A stretch of DNA of 64,000 bases from HLUCCA09 sp039822045. GTDB taxonomy: Bacteria > Pseudomonadota > Alphaproteobacteria > Rhodobacterales > Rhodobacteraceae. The DNA lies in contig JBCBMY010000011.1 in assembly GCA_039822045.1 (NCBI GenBank), positions 124,001 through 188,000 of the forward strand. The letters run 5' to 3'. The notes under the pieces are model-generated. The model was not told where the DNA came from. It did not search any database and saw only the letters and a list, made by a program, of their open reading frames with translations. Of this stretch, positions 47,500-55,847 are shown one piece after another. Position numbers and translations under genes: made by a program. The first letter of the stretch is position 1; each line of letters starts with the position of its first letter.

Positions 47500-48884
47500 T
47501 GGATACCGGGCCGCAGGATACCAATGTGCGGGTGCGCAGCCGGATGCTGTCGGGCGTGATGGATGTGCTTGATGACCGGATGGTGCCGATCCAGCGCGTT
47601 CACGTGACCCCGTTCCAGGACACGGAGTTCGAGCTTGGCCCGGGCGAGTATCATGTCGAGATGCGGCTGAATGACGGGCGGCGGGTGCGTGACGCGCTTT
47701 CGGTTGTCCCCTCCTACGGTGAGCCGGGGATCGACCTCGTGGCCGACGATATGGTGCACGAGTGGACGACGACCGATGCGGCACTGGGTGCGGCCGTGTC
47801 GCTTGAGATGTCTGGTTTCGCGCGGGTGAGCACGGGATTGCGGGCGGTGGATGGGCACCGCGCGCGGCTGTGGGAGGTGCCGTCGCCGGCAGAGTTTGCC
47901 CGGGCCAGGGGAGAGGAGCCGCCCGAGGCGGCCGATGCTCCCGAGCCGTCGGGCGTGAGGATCGTTGCGCGGGTGGGCGGGGATGCAGGCTTGCGGCTGC
48001 ACCGGAGCTATGGACCGATGGACCCCGCCTTGGCGCTCGAGGTCGAGATCGAGGCGGGCGGGGGCAGGTTGCCGCCGCTCGTGGTCCTTCTGCCGCGGTT
48101 TTCGTTCGCGCTGACCGTGGACGTGCACAAGCCTGGCGAGGCGCCGAAGGTCGGCGTGCAGGTTGGGGACGATGCGGGGCGGGTTGAGGACGGCGCCCTG
48201 CAGATGATGCTGGATCTGCTGGCCAATCCGGCACCCGACGCGCCCGAAATGCTCTATGACTGGGCCTTTCAGGACCTCTACGACGATGGGCACGAGGAGG
48301 CCCAGGTGCGCGAGATGGCCGTTCGGTTTGCGCAGGACAAGTTCATTGCGCCCGATCTGGCCGCGGCGGCGGGGTGGTATCTGATGCGGATCAACCGGCT
48401 GGGGGCGATCCGCGACTGGCCGAGAAACATGGCCGACTACTTCCCGGAACTGCCCGACGGCGCGGTGCTTGAGGCGTGGCGGCGGCTGGAGGCGGGAGAC
48501 GATGGCAACCCGCCCTACCCCGACTGGCGCGTCAGTCGGCCTCCGCCCGCAACGCGGTTCAACCCCGACCCCGCTGCGCCGCGGCCCGAGGACCCAGTCG
48601 TCGACGCGGCAATGCGCCTGACGGACGCCGCCCACCGAGGCCCGCCGCGCTTTGCCAAGGGCGTGCGGCAGCTCGCTTCGGGGCTTGATTGGTGCGCGCG
48701 GAGCCTGGAGCCGGCGGAATGGCCCGAGGGCATGGAGGCGGCGCAGCGGCGTGCCAAGCGATGGGACCGGGCGCTCCTGCCGGGCACCGCCTTTGCCGCA
48801 ATGCAAGGCTCAGCGGCGGATCTGGACATCGGCGGGGCGCTGGCGCTCGATCGCATCGTCTCGCCGGGCGGGGAAGAGGGGTGA
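47499..48884 (+). CDS. Unrecognised third gene of the gasdermin operon
   Basis: A 461-residue soluble protein without a family I can name. The N-terminal 75 residues look like a beta-sandwich (VHVTPFQDTEFELGPGEYHV), somewhat like PEGA/Ig-type modules and like the C-terminal domain of the upstream protease. A middle beta-rich part (about 140-225) leads to a helical block (about 230-330, LQMMLDLLANPAPDAPEMLY and WYLMRINRLGAIRDW) and a Pro-rich end. ATG 47499 (or 47496) overlaps the protease stop and follows GGAGGG. Complete overlap with the gasdermin-protease pair argues for a role in sensing, regulation or scaffolding. Confidence 0.75.
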   Translation: MDTGPQDTNVRVRSRMLSGVMDVLDDRMVPIQRVHVTPFQDTEFELGPGEYHVEMRLNDGRRVRDALSVVPSYGEPGIDLVADDMVHEWTTTDAALGAAVSLEMSGFARVSTGLRAVDGHRARLWEVPSPAEFARARGEEPPEAADAPEPSGVRIVARVGGDAGLRLHRSYGPMDPALALEVEIEAGGGRLPPLVVLLPRFSFALTVDVHKPGEAPKVGVQVGDDAGRVEDGALQMMLDLLANPAPDAPEMLYDWAFQDLYDDGHEEAQVREMAVRFAQDKFIAPDLAAAAGWYLMRINRLGAIRDWPRNMADYFPELPDGAVLEAWRRLEAGDDGNPPYPDWRVSRPPPATRFNPDPAAPRPEDPVVDAAMRLTDAAHRGPPRFAKGVRQLASGLDWCARSLEPAEWPEGMEAAQRRAKRWDRALLPGTAFAAMQGSAADLDIGGALALDRIVSPGGEEG

Positions 48885-48929
48885 ACGGGACGGCAAAGCC
48901 CCATGAGCTCAAGGAGCGGTCCGCGCGGC

Positions 48930-48964
48930 CCCCGGGCCCTGGCAGCTGACGCCGGGGCCCGGGG
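48930..48964. terminator. Hairpin closing the gasdermin operon
   Basis: CCCCGGGCCC (48930-48939) pairs with GGGCCCGGGG (48955-48964) around a 15-nt loop. It lies between the convergent stops at 48884 and 48974, so it can end both operons. A T-run is lacking. Confidence 0.5.
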
Positions 48965-48973
48965 AAGAGACGG

Positions 48974-50233
48974 TTAGTTCAGGGACGAAATGAACGCCTC
49001 GACCTCGTCGAGCGAGACGTAGGTTTCCTCGGCGGTGCCCTCGTCCGTGAAGGACCAGATGACGGCAGGTGCCGAGACATCGCCGTTGACGTCAAATCGG
49101 ACATTGCCGGTGGCGCCCTGGTAGGCGACGGTGCCGCCGCCTGCGAGCACCTCTTTGGCCTGAGCGAAACCGGCGGCGTCGGCGGTGATCGGCGTGCCTT
49201 CGGGGTCGGTCACGCTGGGGACGGCGGCGGCGATCTCGGCGCCGGTGGCACCCTGCCCCGCGGCTTCCATGGCCAGGAGCGCGATCATGGTGGCGTCAAA
49301 GCTGTTGGCGAGGCCGGGGCCATTGGGCTCGCTGTCGAACCGGGCCTTGTAGGCTTCGACGAAGGCATCGGCGGAGGCTACGCGGGGCGAGGCGGTGTCG
49401 GTGCCCAGCGCGTCGCCAAGGTACTGCATGCCGACATTGTCGCGGAACTCGTCGGACTTCAGCGAGTTGGCGAGTATCATGTTCTGGGTGCCGCCGAGCG
49501 AGATCCATTCGCGCACGGCCGATGTGCCCTCATTGGGGTAAAGCGCGAGATAGAGGGCCTGAGGCTGGGACGCGAGCGCCTCGGTCACTTCGGCGCGGTA
49601 AGAGGGCTGGGCATCGTTGATCGCGACCGACGCCGTGACCTCGACACCCGCTGCGGCGAAATCAGCCTCGATGAGCTTGGCCATGTCCTGACCCCAATCA
49701 TCGTTCTTGTAGAGGATCGCGACGCTCTCATAGCCTTTGTCTGCGGCAACCTTTGCGCCCATGGCCGACTGCACGCCGGTGGTGGCGAACGTGCGGAACC
49801 AGAGCCCCTCGGCCTTGCCCTCTTCGGCAAAGCGGGTGAAGACGGTCGAGGACGAGCAGCAAGACATCTGCATCACGCCCGCCGGTACGGTGACCGAGGA
49901 CAGGATCGGCATCGAGACGCCCGAGGACACTGCACCCAGCAGAACGTCGACCCCTTCGAGATCGACGAGGGCCTTGGCCGCGTCGACGCCGACCTTGGGG
50001 TCGACCTGGGTATCGCGGAGGACCATCTCGATCTCGCACCCGGCGGCGCCACCGGCCTCGTTCACCAGATCGACGGCAAACTGCGCGACCTCGGCGATCG
50101 GCCGACCCCAGTCGACGGAGGTGGGCAGAACGGCGCCGATCTTGGTGGTGCAGTCCTGCGCATGGGCGGCGCCGGCGGTCAGGGCGGCGGCGGCGCAGGT
50201 GGCGAGCGCGGCGGCGGTGAGTTTGGTTTTCAT
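48974..50233 (-). CDS. ABC transporter substrate-binding protein (branched-chain amino-acid type)
   Basis: A 419-residue periplasmic binding protein of the LivJ/AmiC class I fold. The signal peptide is AAALATCAAAALTAGAAHAQ. The mature part starts DCTTKIGAVLPTSVDWG, with GAVSSGVSMPILSSVTVPAG near the ligand cleft. It is the last gene of a five-gene transporter set and overlaps the LivM-type permease gene by 4 nt. The class binds amino acids, amides, urea or aromatic acids; the ligand here is unknown. Confidence 0.88.
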   Translation of the reverse strand: MKTKLTAAALATCAAAALTAGAAHAQDCTTKIGAVLPTSVDWGRPIAEVAQFAVDLVNEAGGAAGCEIEMVLRDTQVDPKVGVDAAKALVDLEGVDVLLGAVSSGVSMPILSSVTVPAGVMQMSCCSSSTVFTRFAEEGKAEGLWFRTFATTGVQSAMGAKVAADKGYESVAILYKNDDWGQDMAKLIEADFAAAGVEVTASVAINDAQPSYRAEVTEALASQPQALYLALYPNEGTSAVREWISLGGTQNMILANSLKSDEFRDNVGMQYLGDALGTDTASPRVASADAFVEAYKARFDSEPNGPGLANSFDATMIALLAMEAAGQGATGAEIAAAVPSVTDPEGTPITADAAGFAQAKEVLAGGGTVAYQGATGNVRFDVNGDVSAPAVIWSFTDEGTAEETYVSLDEVEAFISSLN

Positions 50234-51219
50234 GTCGGTCTCCCTGTTGGGTTGGTGCCGGGAGCGAAACGCGGCGCGCCCCCGGAGGATGAAACGACGA
50301 GCCGCTCGGGGAAAAGGCCCTGGGGCCTCCAGAGCAGCATGCCGACGATGACGCCGCCGATCAGCACGAACTGAACGGAGCCGGTGTAGAGCTGCGCCTC
50401 AATCGGGGCGAAGCGGGCCAGTGCCCAGCCCGAGAACGACCAGGCGCCCCAGATGATCAGCGCGCCGGCGACGGCACCGGCGTTGTTGCCGGCCCCGCCG
50501 ACGATGAGCATCGCCCAGATCTGAAAGGTCAGAATGGGCAGGACGTCCTGCGGTGAGACGAAGGCATAGAAGGTGCCATAGAGCCCGCCGGCGAGGCCGA
50601 TGACGACCGAGCCGGTGACGAAGGAGGTCAGCCGGACGCGGGCAGGCGATTTTCCGAGGGATCGCGCGGCGATCTCGTCTTCCCGGATCGCACGGAGGAG
50701 GCGGCCAAAGGGGGAGGCGGTGAGGCGCTCGAGGAAAAGGTAGGTGAGGGCGAGCGCGGCAAGGACCATGGCAAAGAAGGCGAGGTTGTAGGCGAACCCG
50801 TCGCCGAGGGCGTCGCGCAAGGGGCGCTCGAACCCGCGGATGCCCTGCGCCCCTCCCGTGAGGCCGGTGGCGTTGCGCGCGACGTTCTCAAAGGCGACGG
50901 CGACGCCGAACGTGGCGATGGCAAGATAATCGTGCCGGAGGCGGAGCGTCAGGACCCCGACGAGCCAGGCGAGGCCGGCCGCAAAGATAAGGCCGCCAGT
51001 GAGCGCAAGCCCCCAGGGCCAGCCGAAGCCGCCCAGATGCGCCTCTTGCGGGGTACCGCCGAGGATCAGTGTGCCATAGGCGCCTGCCCCGAACGAGGCC
51101 ACGACGCCGCCATTGAAGAGGCCGGTGTAGCCCCATTGAAGGTTCAGCCCGAGGGTGGCGATGGCCAGGATCGCGGCAACGGTGCCAAAGAAGACCAGGT
51201 AGGAGACGACGCCGATCAT
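50230..51219 (-). CDS. ABC transporter permease, LivM type
   Basis: A 329-residue membrane permease of the branched-chain (HAAT) family with about nine helices. Family features include LNLQWGYTGLFNGGVVASFGAG (N-terminal) and the ATPase-contact EAA-like loop RAIREDEIAARSLGKSPARVR. ATG 51219 overlaps the LivH-type stop by 4 nt. It pairs with the next permease to form the membrane channel. Confidence 0.9.
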   Translation of the reverse strand: MIGVVSYLVFFGTVAAILAIATLGLNLQWGYTGLFNGGVVASFGAGAYGTLILGGTPQEAHLGGFGWPWGLALTGGLIFAAGLAWLVGVLTLRLRHDYLAIATFGVAVAFENVARNATGLTGGAQGIRGFERPLRDALGDGFAYNLAFFAMVLAALALTYLFLERLTASPFGRLLRAIREDEIAARSLGKSPARVRLTSFVTGSVVIGLAGGLYGTFYAFVSPQDVLPILTFQIWAMLIVGGAGNNAGAVAGALIIWGAWSFSGWALARFAPIEAQLYTGSVQFVLIGGVIVGMLLWRPQGLFPERLVVSSSGGAPRFAPGTNPTGRPT

Positions 51220-52130
51220 GCGCGCGCCTCGCCGAAAAGGCCATTGGGGCGAATGAGGAGGACCGCGAGGATCATGAGGAACGGGACGGACGGCGAATAG
51301 CCCGACGGCAGCACGACCAGCGCGAGGTTCGAGGCGATACCGACGATGAAGCCGCCCGCCACGGCGCCGTAGACCGACCCGATGCCGCCCACGATCGTGG
51401 CCGCAAAGATCGGCAGAACGAGGTCGCGCCCCATGACTGGCGAGATCTGGTAGCTGAGGCCGTAGAACACGCCTGCGGCTGCGCCGAGCGCTCCGCCGAT
51501 CAGCCAGACGGCGGCGATCATGGCGCGCAGGTTGACGCCATGGACCTGTGCGAGGGTCGGGTTTTCGGCCACGGCGCGGAGGGCAAAGCCGAAGCCGGTG
51601 CGCGTCAGCACAAGGTGGAGCGCGGCCATGATGGCGAGGGCGGCCACGAGAACGAACACCTGGTCGGGCTTCACCAGCAGAAGCGGATCGCGCGACAGCA
51701 CCATCGCGAAGGCGATGTCCTGGCTGTAGAGCTGCGGGTGGAGGCCGAAGCCAAGCCCGATGAGGTTGCGGATGATCAGGGCCATGCCAAAGGAGGCGAA
51801 GACCATCGAGAGCTCTTCGCCCTTCTCGCGCACCCGACGGAAAACCAGCCGGTCAAAGAGAATGGCCGAGGCGGCGGTCACGGACATCGACACGAGGATC
51901 GCCAGAACCAGCGCGCCGGTCATCGACAGGGGACCGATCGAGGCGGCGAAGGCCGGATGCAGCACCTCGAAAAGCCGCGTGCCGACGAGGGCCGCATAGG
52001 CGCCGATCGACAGAAGCTCGGCATGGGAGAAGTTGGCAAAGCGCAGGATGTGCATCACGAGCGTCAGGCCGATGGCGCCGAGCGACAAGAAAGAGCCGAC
52101 CAGAATGCCATCGACGAGGTGCTGGATCAC
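51216..52130 (-). CDS. ABC transporter permease, LivH type
   Basis: A 304-residue permease with about eight helices. The N-terminus VDGILVGSFLSLGAIGLTLV and the contact loop RTGFGFALRAVAENPTLAQ are typical of LivH. GTG 52130 overlaps the stop of the upstream ATPase gene (GTGA). It forms a heterodimeric channel with the LivM-type protein. Confidence 0.9.
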   Translation of the reverse strand: MIQHLVDGILVGSFLSLGAIGLTLVMHILRFANFSHAELLSIGAYAALVGTRLFEVLHPAFAASIGPLSMTGALVLAILVSMSVTAASAILFDRLVFRRVREKGEELSMVFASFGMALIIRNLIGLGFGLHPQLYSQDIAFAMVLSRDPLLLVKPDQVFVLVAALAIMAALHLVLTRTGFGFALRAVAENPTLAQVHGVNLRAMIAAVWLIGGALGAAAGVFYGLSYQISPVMGRDLVLPIFAATIVGGIGSVYGAVAGGFIVGIASNLALVVLPSGYSPSVPFLMILAVLLIRPNGLFGEARA

Positions 52131-52873
52131 GCCGACACCTCTGTGGCGGGCGCCGCTGCGGGGTGTCCGCCGCCCATATAGATCTGGCCAAGCTCGGGGC
52201 TCGCTAGGAGCGTGCGGGCGTCGGCATCGAGGCGGTTCTGACCCTCGGCCAGGACAAAGGCATGATCGCCCCGCGCCAGCGCCTGTTTGACGTTCTGTTC
52301 GACAAGCAGGATGGCTGTGCCGCCTTCAGTAAGGGCACGCGCGTGGCCCAGCACCTCGTCGGCCGCCTTGGGCGAGAGACCGGCGGAGGGCTCGTCCATC
52401 AGGATGAGGCGCGGGTTGGTGGCAAGGGCCATGGCGACGGCCAGAAGCTGGCGCTGGCCGCCCGAAAGCGCGCCGGCCCGGTCGCGCCGCTTTTCGGCCA
52501 GGACGGGGAAGCGGGCGTAAAGGGGCTCGGGCGTGCCGCCCGATCCAGCCCCCCGGAGCGCCAGGTCGAGATTCTGCGAGATAGTCAGGGATTTGAAGAC
52601 GTTGTCGGACTGCGGGACATAGGCGATGCCCTGCGAGGTCAGGCGGTCGGGACGAAGGTCGGTGATCGTGCGGCCCTCGAAGATGATCGTGCCCGAAGTG
52701 ACCGGCACCAGTCCCGCGATCACCTTGATGAGCGTCGACTTGCCCGCACCGTTGGGCCCGATGATGACCGTGAGCGACGCGCGGGGCACGGTGATGGAGA
52801 CGTCCCGCAGGATGGGAAGGTCGGGCACATAGCCGGCGGTGAGCCCCGTGACGGACAGGAGGGCATCAGGCAT
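52127..52873 (-). CDS. ABC transporter ATP-binding protein, LivF type
   Basis: A 248-residue ATPase. Walker A is GPNGAGKST, the signature is LSGGQRQLLAVA, and Walker B is LILMDEPSAGLSP. The AYVPQSDNVF Q-loop fits LivF. ATG 52873 overlaps the end of the LivG-type gene by 8 nt; the longer open frame lies inside that gene and is a shadow. It powers uptake together with the LivG-type subunit. Confidence 0.92.
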   Translation of the reverse strand: MPDALLSVTGLTAGYVPDLPILRDVSITVPRASLTVIIGPNGAGKSTLIKVIAGLVPVTSGTIIFEGRTITDLRPDRLTSQGIAYVPQSDNVFKSLTISQNLDLALRGAGSGGTPEPLYARFPVLAEKRRDRAGALSGGQRQLLAVAMALATNPRLILMDEPSAGLSPKAADEVLGHARALTEGGTAILLVEQNVKQALARGDHAFVLAEGQNRLDADARTLLASPELGQIYMGGGHPAAAPATEVSA

Positions 52874-53639
52874 CGACGGGTGCGCCCAGATACGCGTCGA
52901 GCAGAAGGGGATCGGACTGCGCCTCGGCCCCCGTGCCCTCAAACACCACCCGGCCCTCGGCCATGGCGATCACGGGGTCACAGTGGCGCATGACGAGGTC
53001 CATGTCGTGCTCGATGACGACGAAAGTTGTGCCCTGGCGGTTCAGCTCCTCGATCTTGGCCACAAGCGTTTCGGTGAGGGCCGGGTTGACGCCCGCCGCG
53101 GGCTCATCGAGCAGGATCAGGCGCGGGGCGCCCATGAGGACGCGGGCGAGCTCCAGAAGCTTGGCCTGACCGCCCGAGATCTTGCCGGCCGGCTGGTCGG
53201 CGAGCGGGGCGAGCGTCACGAAATCGAGGACCTCGCGGGCGCGGGTGCGCAGGCGCGCCTCGTCTGACCGGATGCGTGACCGGGCGAAGACCGGGCCGAG
53301 CAGGCCTTCGCCGGATTGGCCGGGCGCGGCGAGCATCAGGTTTTCCATCACCGTCATGCGCTTGAACGGCCGGGGGATCTGGAACGTGCGGCCGAGGCCT
53401 CGGGCAAAGCGGCGGTCGGGCGAAAGCCGGGTGATGTCTTGGCCCGCGAGCGTCACCCGGCCCGCGGTCGGCGCAAGCTCACCGGTGAGCAGGTTGAAGA
53501 GCGTGGACTTGCCGGCGCCGTTAGGGCCGATCAGGCCCGTGATGGTGCCGGGACGGATTGCGACCGACACATCCTCGACCGCCGTCAGCGCCCCGAAGCG
53601 GCACGTGAGGGCGTGCGTTTCGAGGAGCGCCTCAGCCAT
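52866..53639 (-). CDS. ABC transporter ATP-binding protein, LivG type
   Basis: A 257-residue ATPase. Walker A is GPNGAGKST, the signature ISGGQAKLLELAR and Walker B LILLDEPAAGVNP. The RTFQIPRPF Q-loop and the LivG-like C-terminal segment after VIEHDMDLVM mark the LivG type. ATG 53639 overlaps the stop of the aldo/keto reductase gene by 8 nt, so transporter and enzyme genes are one transcript. Confidence 0.92.
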   Translation of the reverse strand: MAEALLETHALTCRFGALTAVEDVSVAIRPGTITGLIGPNGAGKSTLFNLLTGELAPTAGRVTLAGQDITRLSPDRRFARGLGRTFQIPRPFKRMTVMENLMLAAPGQSGEGLLGPVFARSRIRSDEARLRTRAREVLDFVTLAPLADQPAGKISGGQAKLLELARVLMGAPRLILLDEPAAGVNPALTETLVAKIEELNRQGTTFVVIEHDMDLVMRHCDPVIAMAEGRVVFEGTGAEAQSDPLLLDAYLGAPVDA

Positions 53640-54741
53640 TGGCGCCCGCCTGCGCGGCATGGATCTGATCGTCGGGCCGCGTGTTGAGGTTATACTTCAT
53701 GATCCGGCCGTGGCGCCCCGAGCGGTCACGCTCGGCCCCGAACACCTCGCCACCGACGCCGGGCGCCTGGGCGAGGATTGCCTCGATGCGCGCGCGCTCA
53801 TCGTCTGACAGGGTGAGGCGGAAGACCTCCCGCGTTTTCGGCAGGTGCCGGGCATAGCGGGCGCCGACGATGGCCGCCGCGACGCCGGGCCTGTCGAGGA
53901 CCCAACGCGTGGCGACGGTAGAGAGGGAGACGCCGTGCGCGTTGCCGATCTCGCTGAGCGTCGTCAGCAGATCCTGAAAGCGGTCCCAGGGGCCGAACTC
54001 GTCGATGATCAGCCGGTATTTCACGAGCGAGCGGTTCTCGAAGGCAAAGCCGGGGTCGGGCCGGCCGAGCCACTGGTCAGTCAAGAACCCGCCCGCAAGC
54101 GTGCCGTAGCAGAGCAGGCCAATGTCGTGTTCCTGCGCCCAGGGCACGAGGGTTCCTGCCGGGCGCCGGTCGAGCAGGGAATATTGCACCTGGGTCGACA
54201 CCAGATCGAAGCCCGCTTCGACAAAGGGCGCTGTGTCGGTCACGTCCCAGTTCGTGACGCCGAGATGGGCGATCTTGCCGGCGTCGCGGCAGCGCTTGAG
54301 GACGTCGAGCGCCTTGGTCGGTGTGCCGAGCGATGTATCCCACCAATAGAACTGCACAAGGTGGAGGCGGTCGATCTGGAGACGCTTCAACGAGCGGTCG
54401 ACGATGGCCTCGACCTCGTCCGGTGTAAGCTCGGCCAAGCGCGTGAGGTCGGGCACGAGCTTGGTGTGAACCTTGACGCGGTCGGCGACGTCGGCGCCGC
54501 GACGCTTGCGAAGATCGGCGATGAACGTGCCGATCATGTCTTCGACGCCTGTGTAGATATCGGCACAGTCGAACGTCGTGATCCCGGCGTCGAGAAACGC
54601 CTCCATATCGGCGATGGCCGTCGCGGGCTCGACGGGGCCATGATCGCCCGCAAGTTGCCAGCCGCCCTTGATCACGCGCGAGATGCTGTAGCCGGGCGCG
54701 AGGGTTACGCTCTCGACCGGGGGCGGTGGGCCGTCGCTCAT
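53632..54741 (-). CDS. Aldo/keto reductase
   Basis: A 369-residue aldo/keto reductase with a TIM barrel. The catalytic Asp and Tyr lie in FDCADIYTGVEDM, and LHLVQFYWWD and LGVTNWDV are further barrel strands, with the NADP-binding region near VAAAIVGARYARHL. ATG 54741 is correct, as the upstream frame belongs to the neighbouring gene. It overlaps both the TIGR04076 gene (4 nt) and the LivG-type gene (8 nt). A second, related enzyme lies across the divergent promoter at 55840. Confidence 0.9.
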   Translation of the reverse strand: MSDGPPPPVESVTLAPGYSISRVIKGGWQLAGDHGPVEPATAIADMEAFLDAGITTFDCADIYTGVEDMIGTFIADLRKRRGADVADRVKVHTKLVPDLTRLAELTPDEVEAIVDRSLKRLQIDRLHLVQFYWWDTSLGTPTKALDVLKRCRDAGKIAHLGVTNWDVTDTAPFVEAGFDLVSTQVQYSLLDRRPAGTLVPWAQEHDIGLLCYGTLAGGFLTDQWLGRPDPGFAFENRSLVKYRLIIDEFGPWDRFQDLLTTLSEIGNAHGVSLSTVATRWVLDRPGVAAAIVGARYARHLPKTREVFRLTLSDDERARIEAILAQAPGVGGEVFGAERDRSGRHGRIMKYNLNTRPDDQIHAAQAGANG

Positions 54742-55106
54742 GTGTCGTCCTTCGCCCAATAGGGCGTGTCGCGTGCGTCGGGCAGGCCCGTTGTTTCGGC
54801 ATTGGTGAAGTGGCGGCGGGCGCCACGGGTCACGCGAAATCGGCCGCCGCAATGGGGGTCGGGGCAGGCGATTTCGGCGTCGGTCGACATCCAGTCGTGC
54901 GGCGATGTCGGGCGTTGCTTGGCCGGCAGGAGGGGCAGGAGCGCGGCGAGCGCATACATCGAAATGCGGGTGTCTTTGGGGAACACAAGCGCTTCGCCCT
55001 CGACGCGAAAGCTCTCACCCTCGATATGGCGACAGACCGGTGTCCGGCCGTCGAGGACCGTTTCGACCGTCAGATCGTAGAGCCAGAAACCGTCTTCTTC
55101 GGGCAT
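54738..55106 (-). CDS. TIGR04076 family protein
   Basis: A 122-residue protein that I match to the TIGR04076 family from ISMYALAALLPLLPAKQRP and DWMSTDAEIACPDPHCGGRF. It has cysteines in TPVCRHIEG and CPDPHCGGRF but no proven metal site. Function unknown; family members occur beside oxidoreductases. It is the first gene of the minus-strand operon, starting 87 bp from the divergent GntR gene. Confidence 0.8.
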   Translation of the reverse strand: MPEEDGFWLYDLTVETVLDGRTPVCRHIEGESFRVEGEALVFPKDTRISMYALAALLPLLPAKQRPTSPHDWMSTDAEIACPDPHCGGRFRVTRGARRHFTNAETTGLPDARDTPYWAKDDT

Positions 55107-55133
55107 AGCTCCCTCCGGGGCTTGCGTGTGATC

Positions 55134-55147
55134 TGTGATATTTTACA
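55134..55147. promoter_or_regulatory. Candidate GntR operator between divergent operons
   Basis: TGTGATATTTTACA is an inverted repeat (TGTGA-N4-TTACA, one mismatch) in the short AT-rich gap between the divergent starts at 55106 and 55194. It is a likely site for the adjacent GntR regulator to control both operons. Confidence 0.45.
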
Positions 55148-55193
55148 CTCTGGCCAACGCTGCGGTGTCAAGCTGCACGTGAAGGGGGCGCCC

Positions 55194-55847
55194 ATGGACG
55201 AAGCCAAAGTCGCGCGGATTGACCAGTCGAAGCTGCGAGAGAGCGTCTACGAGGCGCTTTGCGACGCGTTTACACGCGGCGCGTTCGCACCGGGGGAAGT
55301 GGTGAGCCTGCGTACGCTGGCCGATCAGCTTGGCACGTCGCTGACGCCCGTGCGGGAGGCGGTTCGGCGGCTGGTGGCGGAAGGGGCGCTGGTGGACACG
55401 CCGAGCCGGACGCTGGCCGTTGCGCCCTTCGACGCCGGGCGCATGGAAGAGTTAAAGGCGGCCCGGCTTGCGCTGGAGGCCCTGTTGCTGGATCGCGCAG
55501 CCGCGCGGATCGGGGCCGGCACGCTGGCCAAGCTCGAAGACCTCATTGCAACACCGGGGCAGCGCGGCGGGCAGCCCGATTTGCAACTGAACCACGATTT
55601 CCACTTCACGCTTTATGGAGCGGCGGGCTCGGACGTGATCCTTCCCGTCGTGCGGGCGCTCTGGCTGCAATACGGGGCGTATTTGCATCTTGTGGTGCAG
55701 ACCCAGGCCGCCGCTTCGGTGGCGGAGCACGAGTTTCACCAAAGGATCGTGTCCGCGCTCAAAACCGGCGACATCGCCGCAGCCCAAGCGGCACTGCGCG
55801 CAGACATCGAGCGGAGCTTTGGGCTGCTGGGAGAGCGGGATGGCTGA
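55194..55847 (+). CDS. GntR-family regulator (FadR/VanR, FCD domain)
   Basis: A 217-residue regulator. The winged helix (YEALCDAFTRGAFAPGE, then LADQLGTSLTPVREAVRRL) is followed by an FCD effector domain with metal-ligand His candidates in NHDFHFTLY and EHEFHQRIV. ATG 55194 begins the conserved sequence. It overlaps the next gene, the aldo/keto reductase fusion, by 8 nt. It is divergent from the TIGR04076-aldo/keto reductase-ABC operon and is the obvious local regulator. Confidence 0.9.
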   Translation: MDEAKVARIDQSKLRESVYEALCDAFTRGAFAPGEVVSLRTLADQLGTSLTPVREAVRRLVAEGALVDTPSRTLAVAPFDAGRMEELKAARLALEALLLDRAAARIGAGTLAKLEDLIATPGQRGGQPDLQLNHDFHFTLYGAAGSDVILPVVRALWLQYGAYLHLVVQTQAAASVAEHEFHQRIVSALKTGDIAAAQAALRADIERSFGLLGERDG

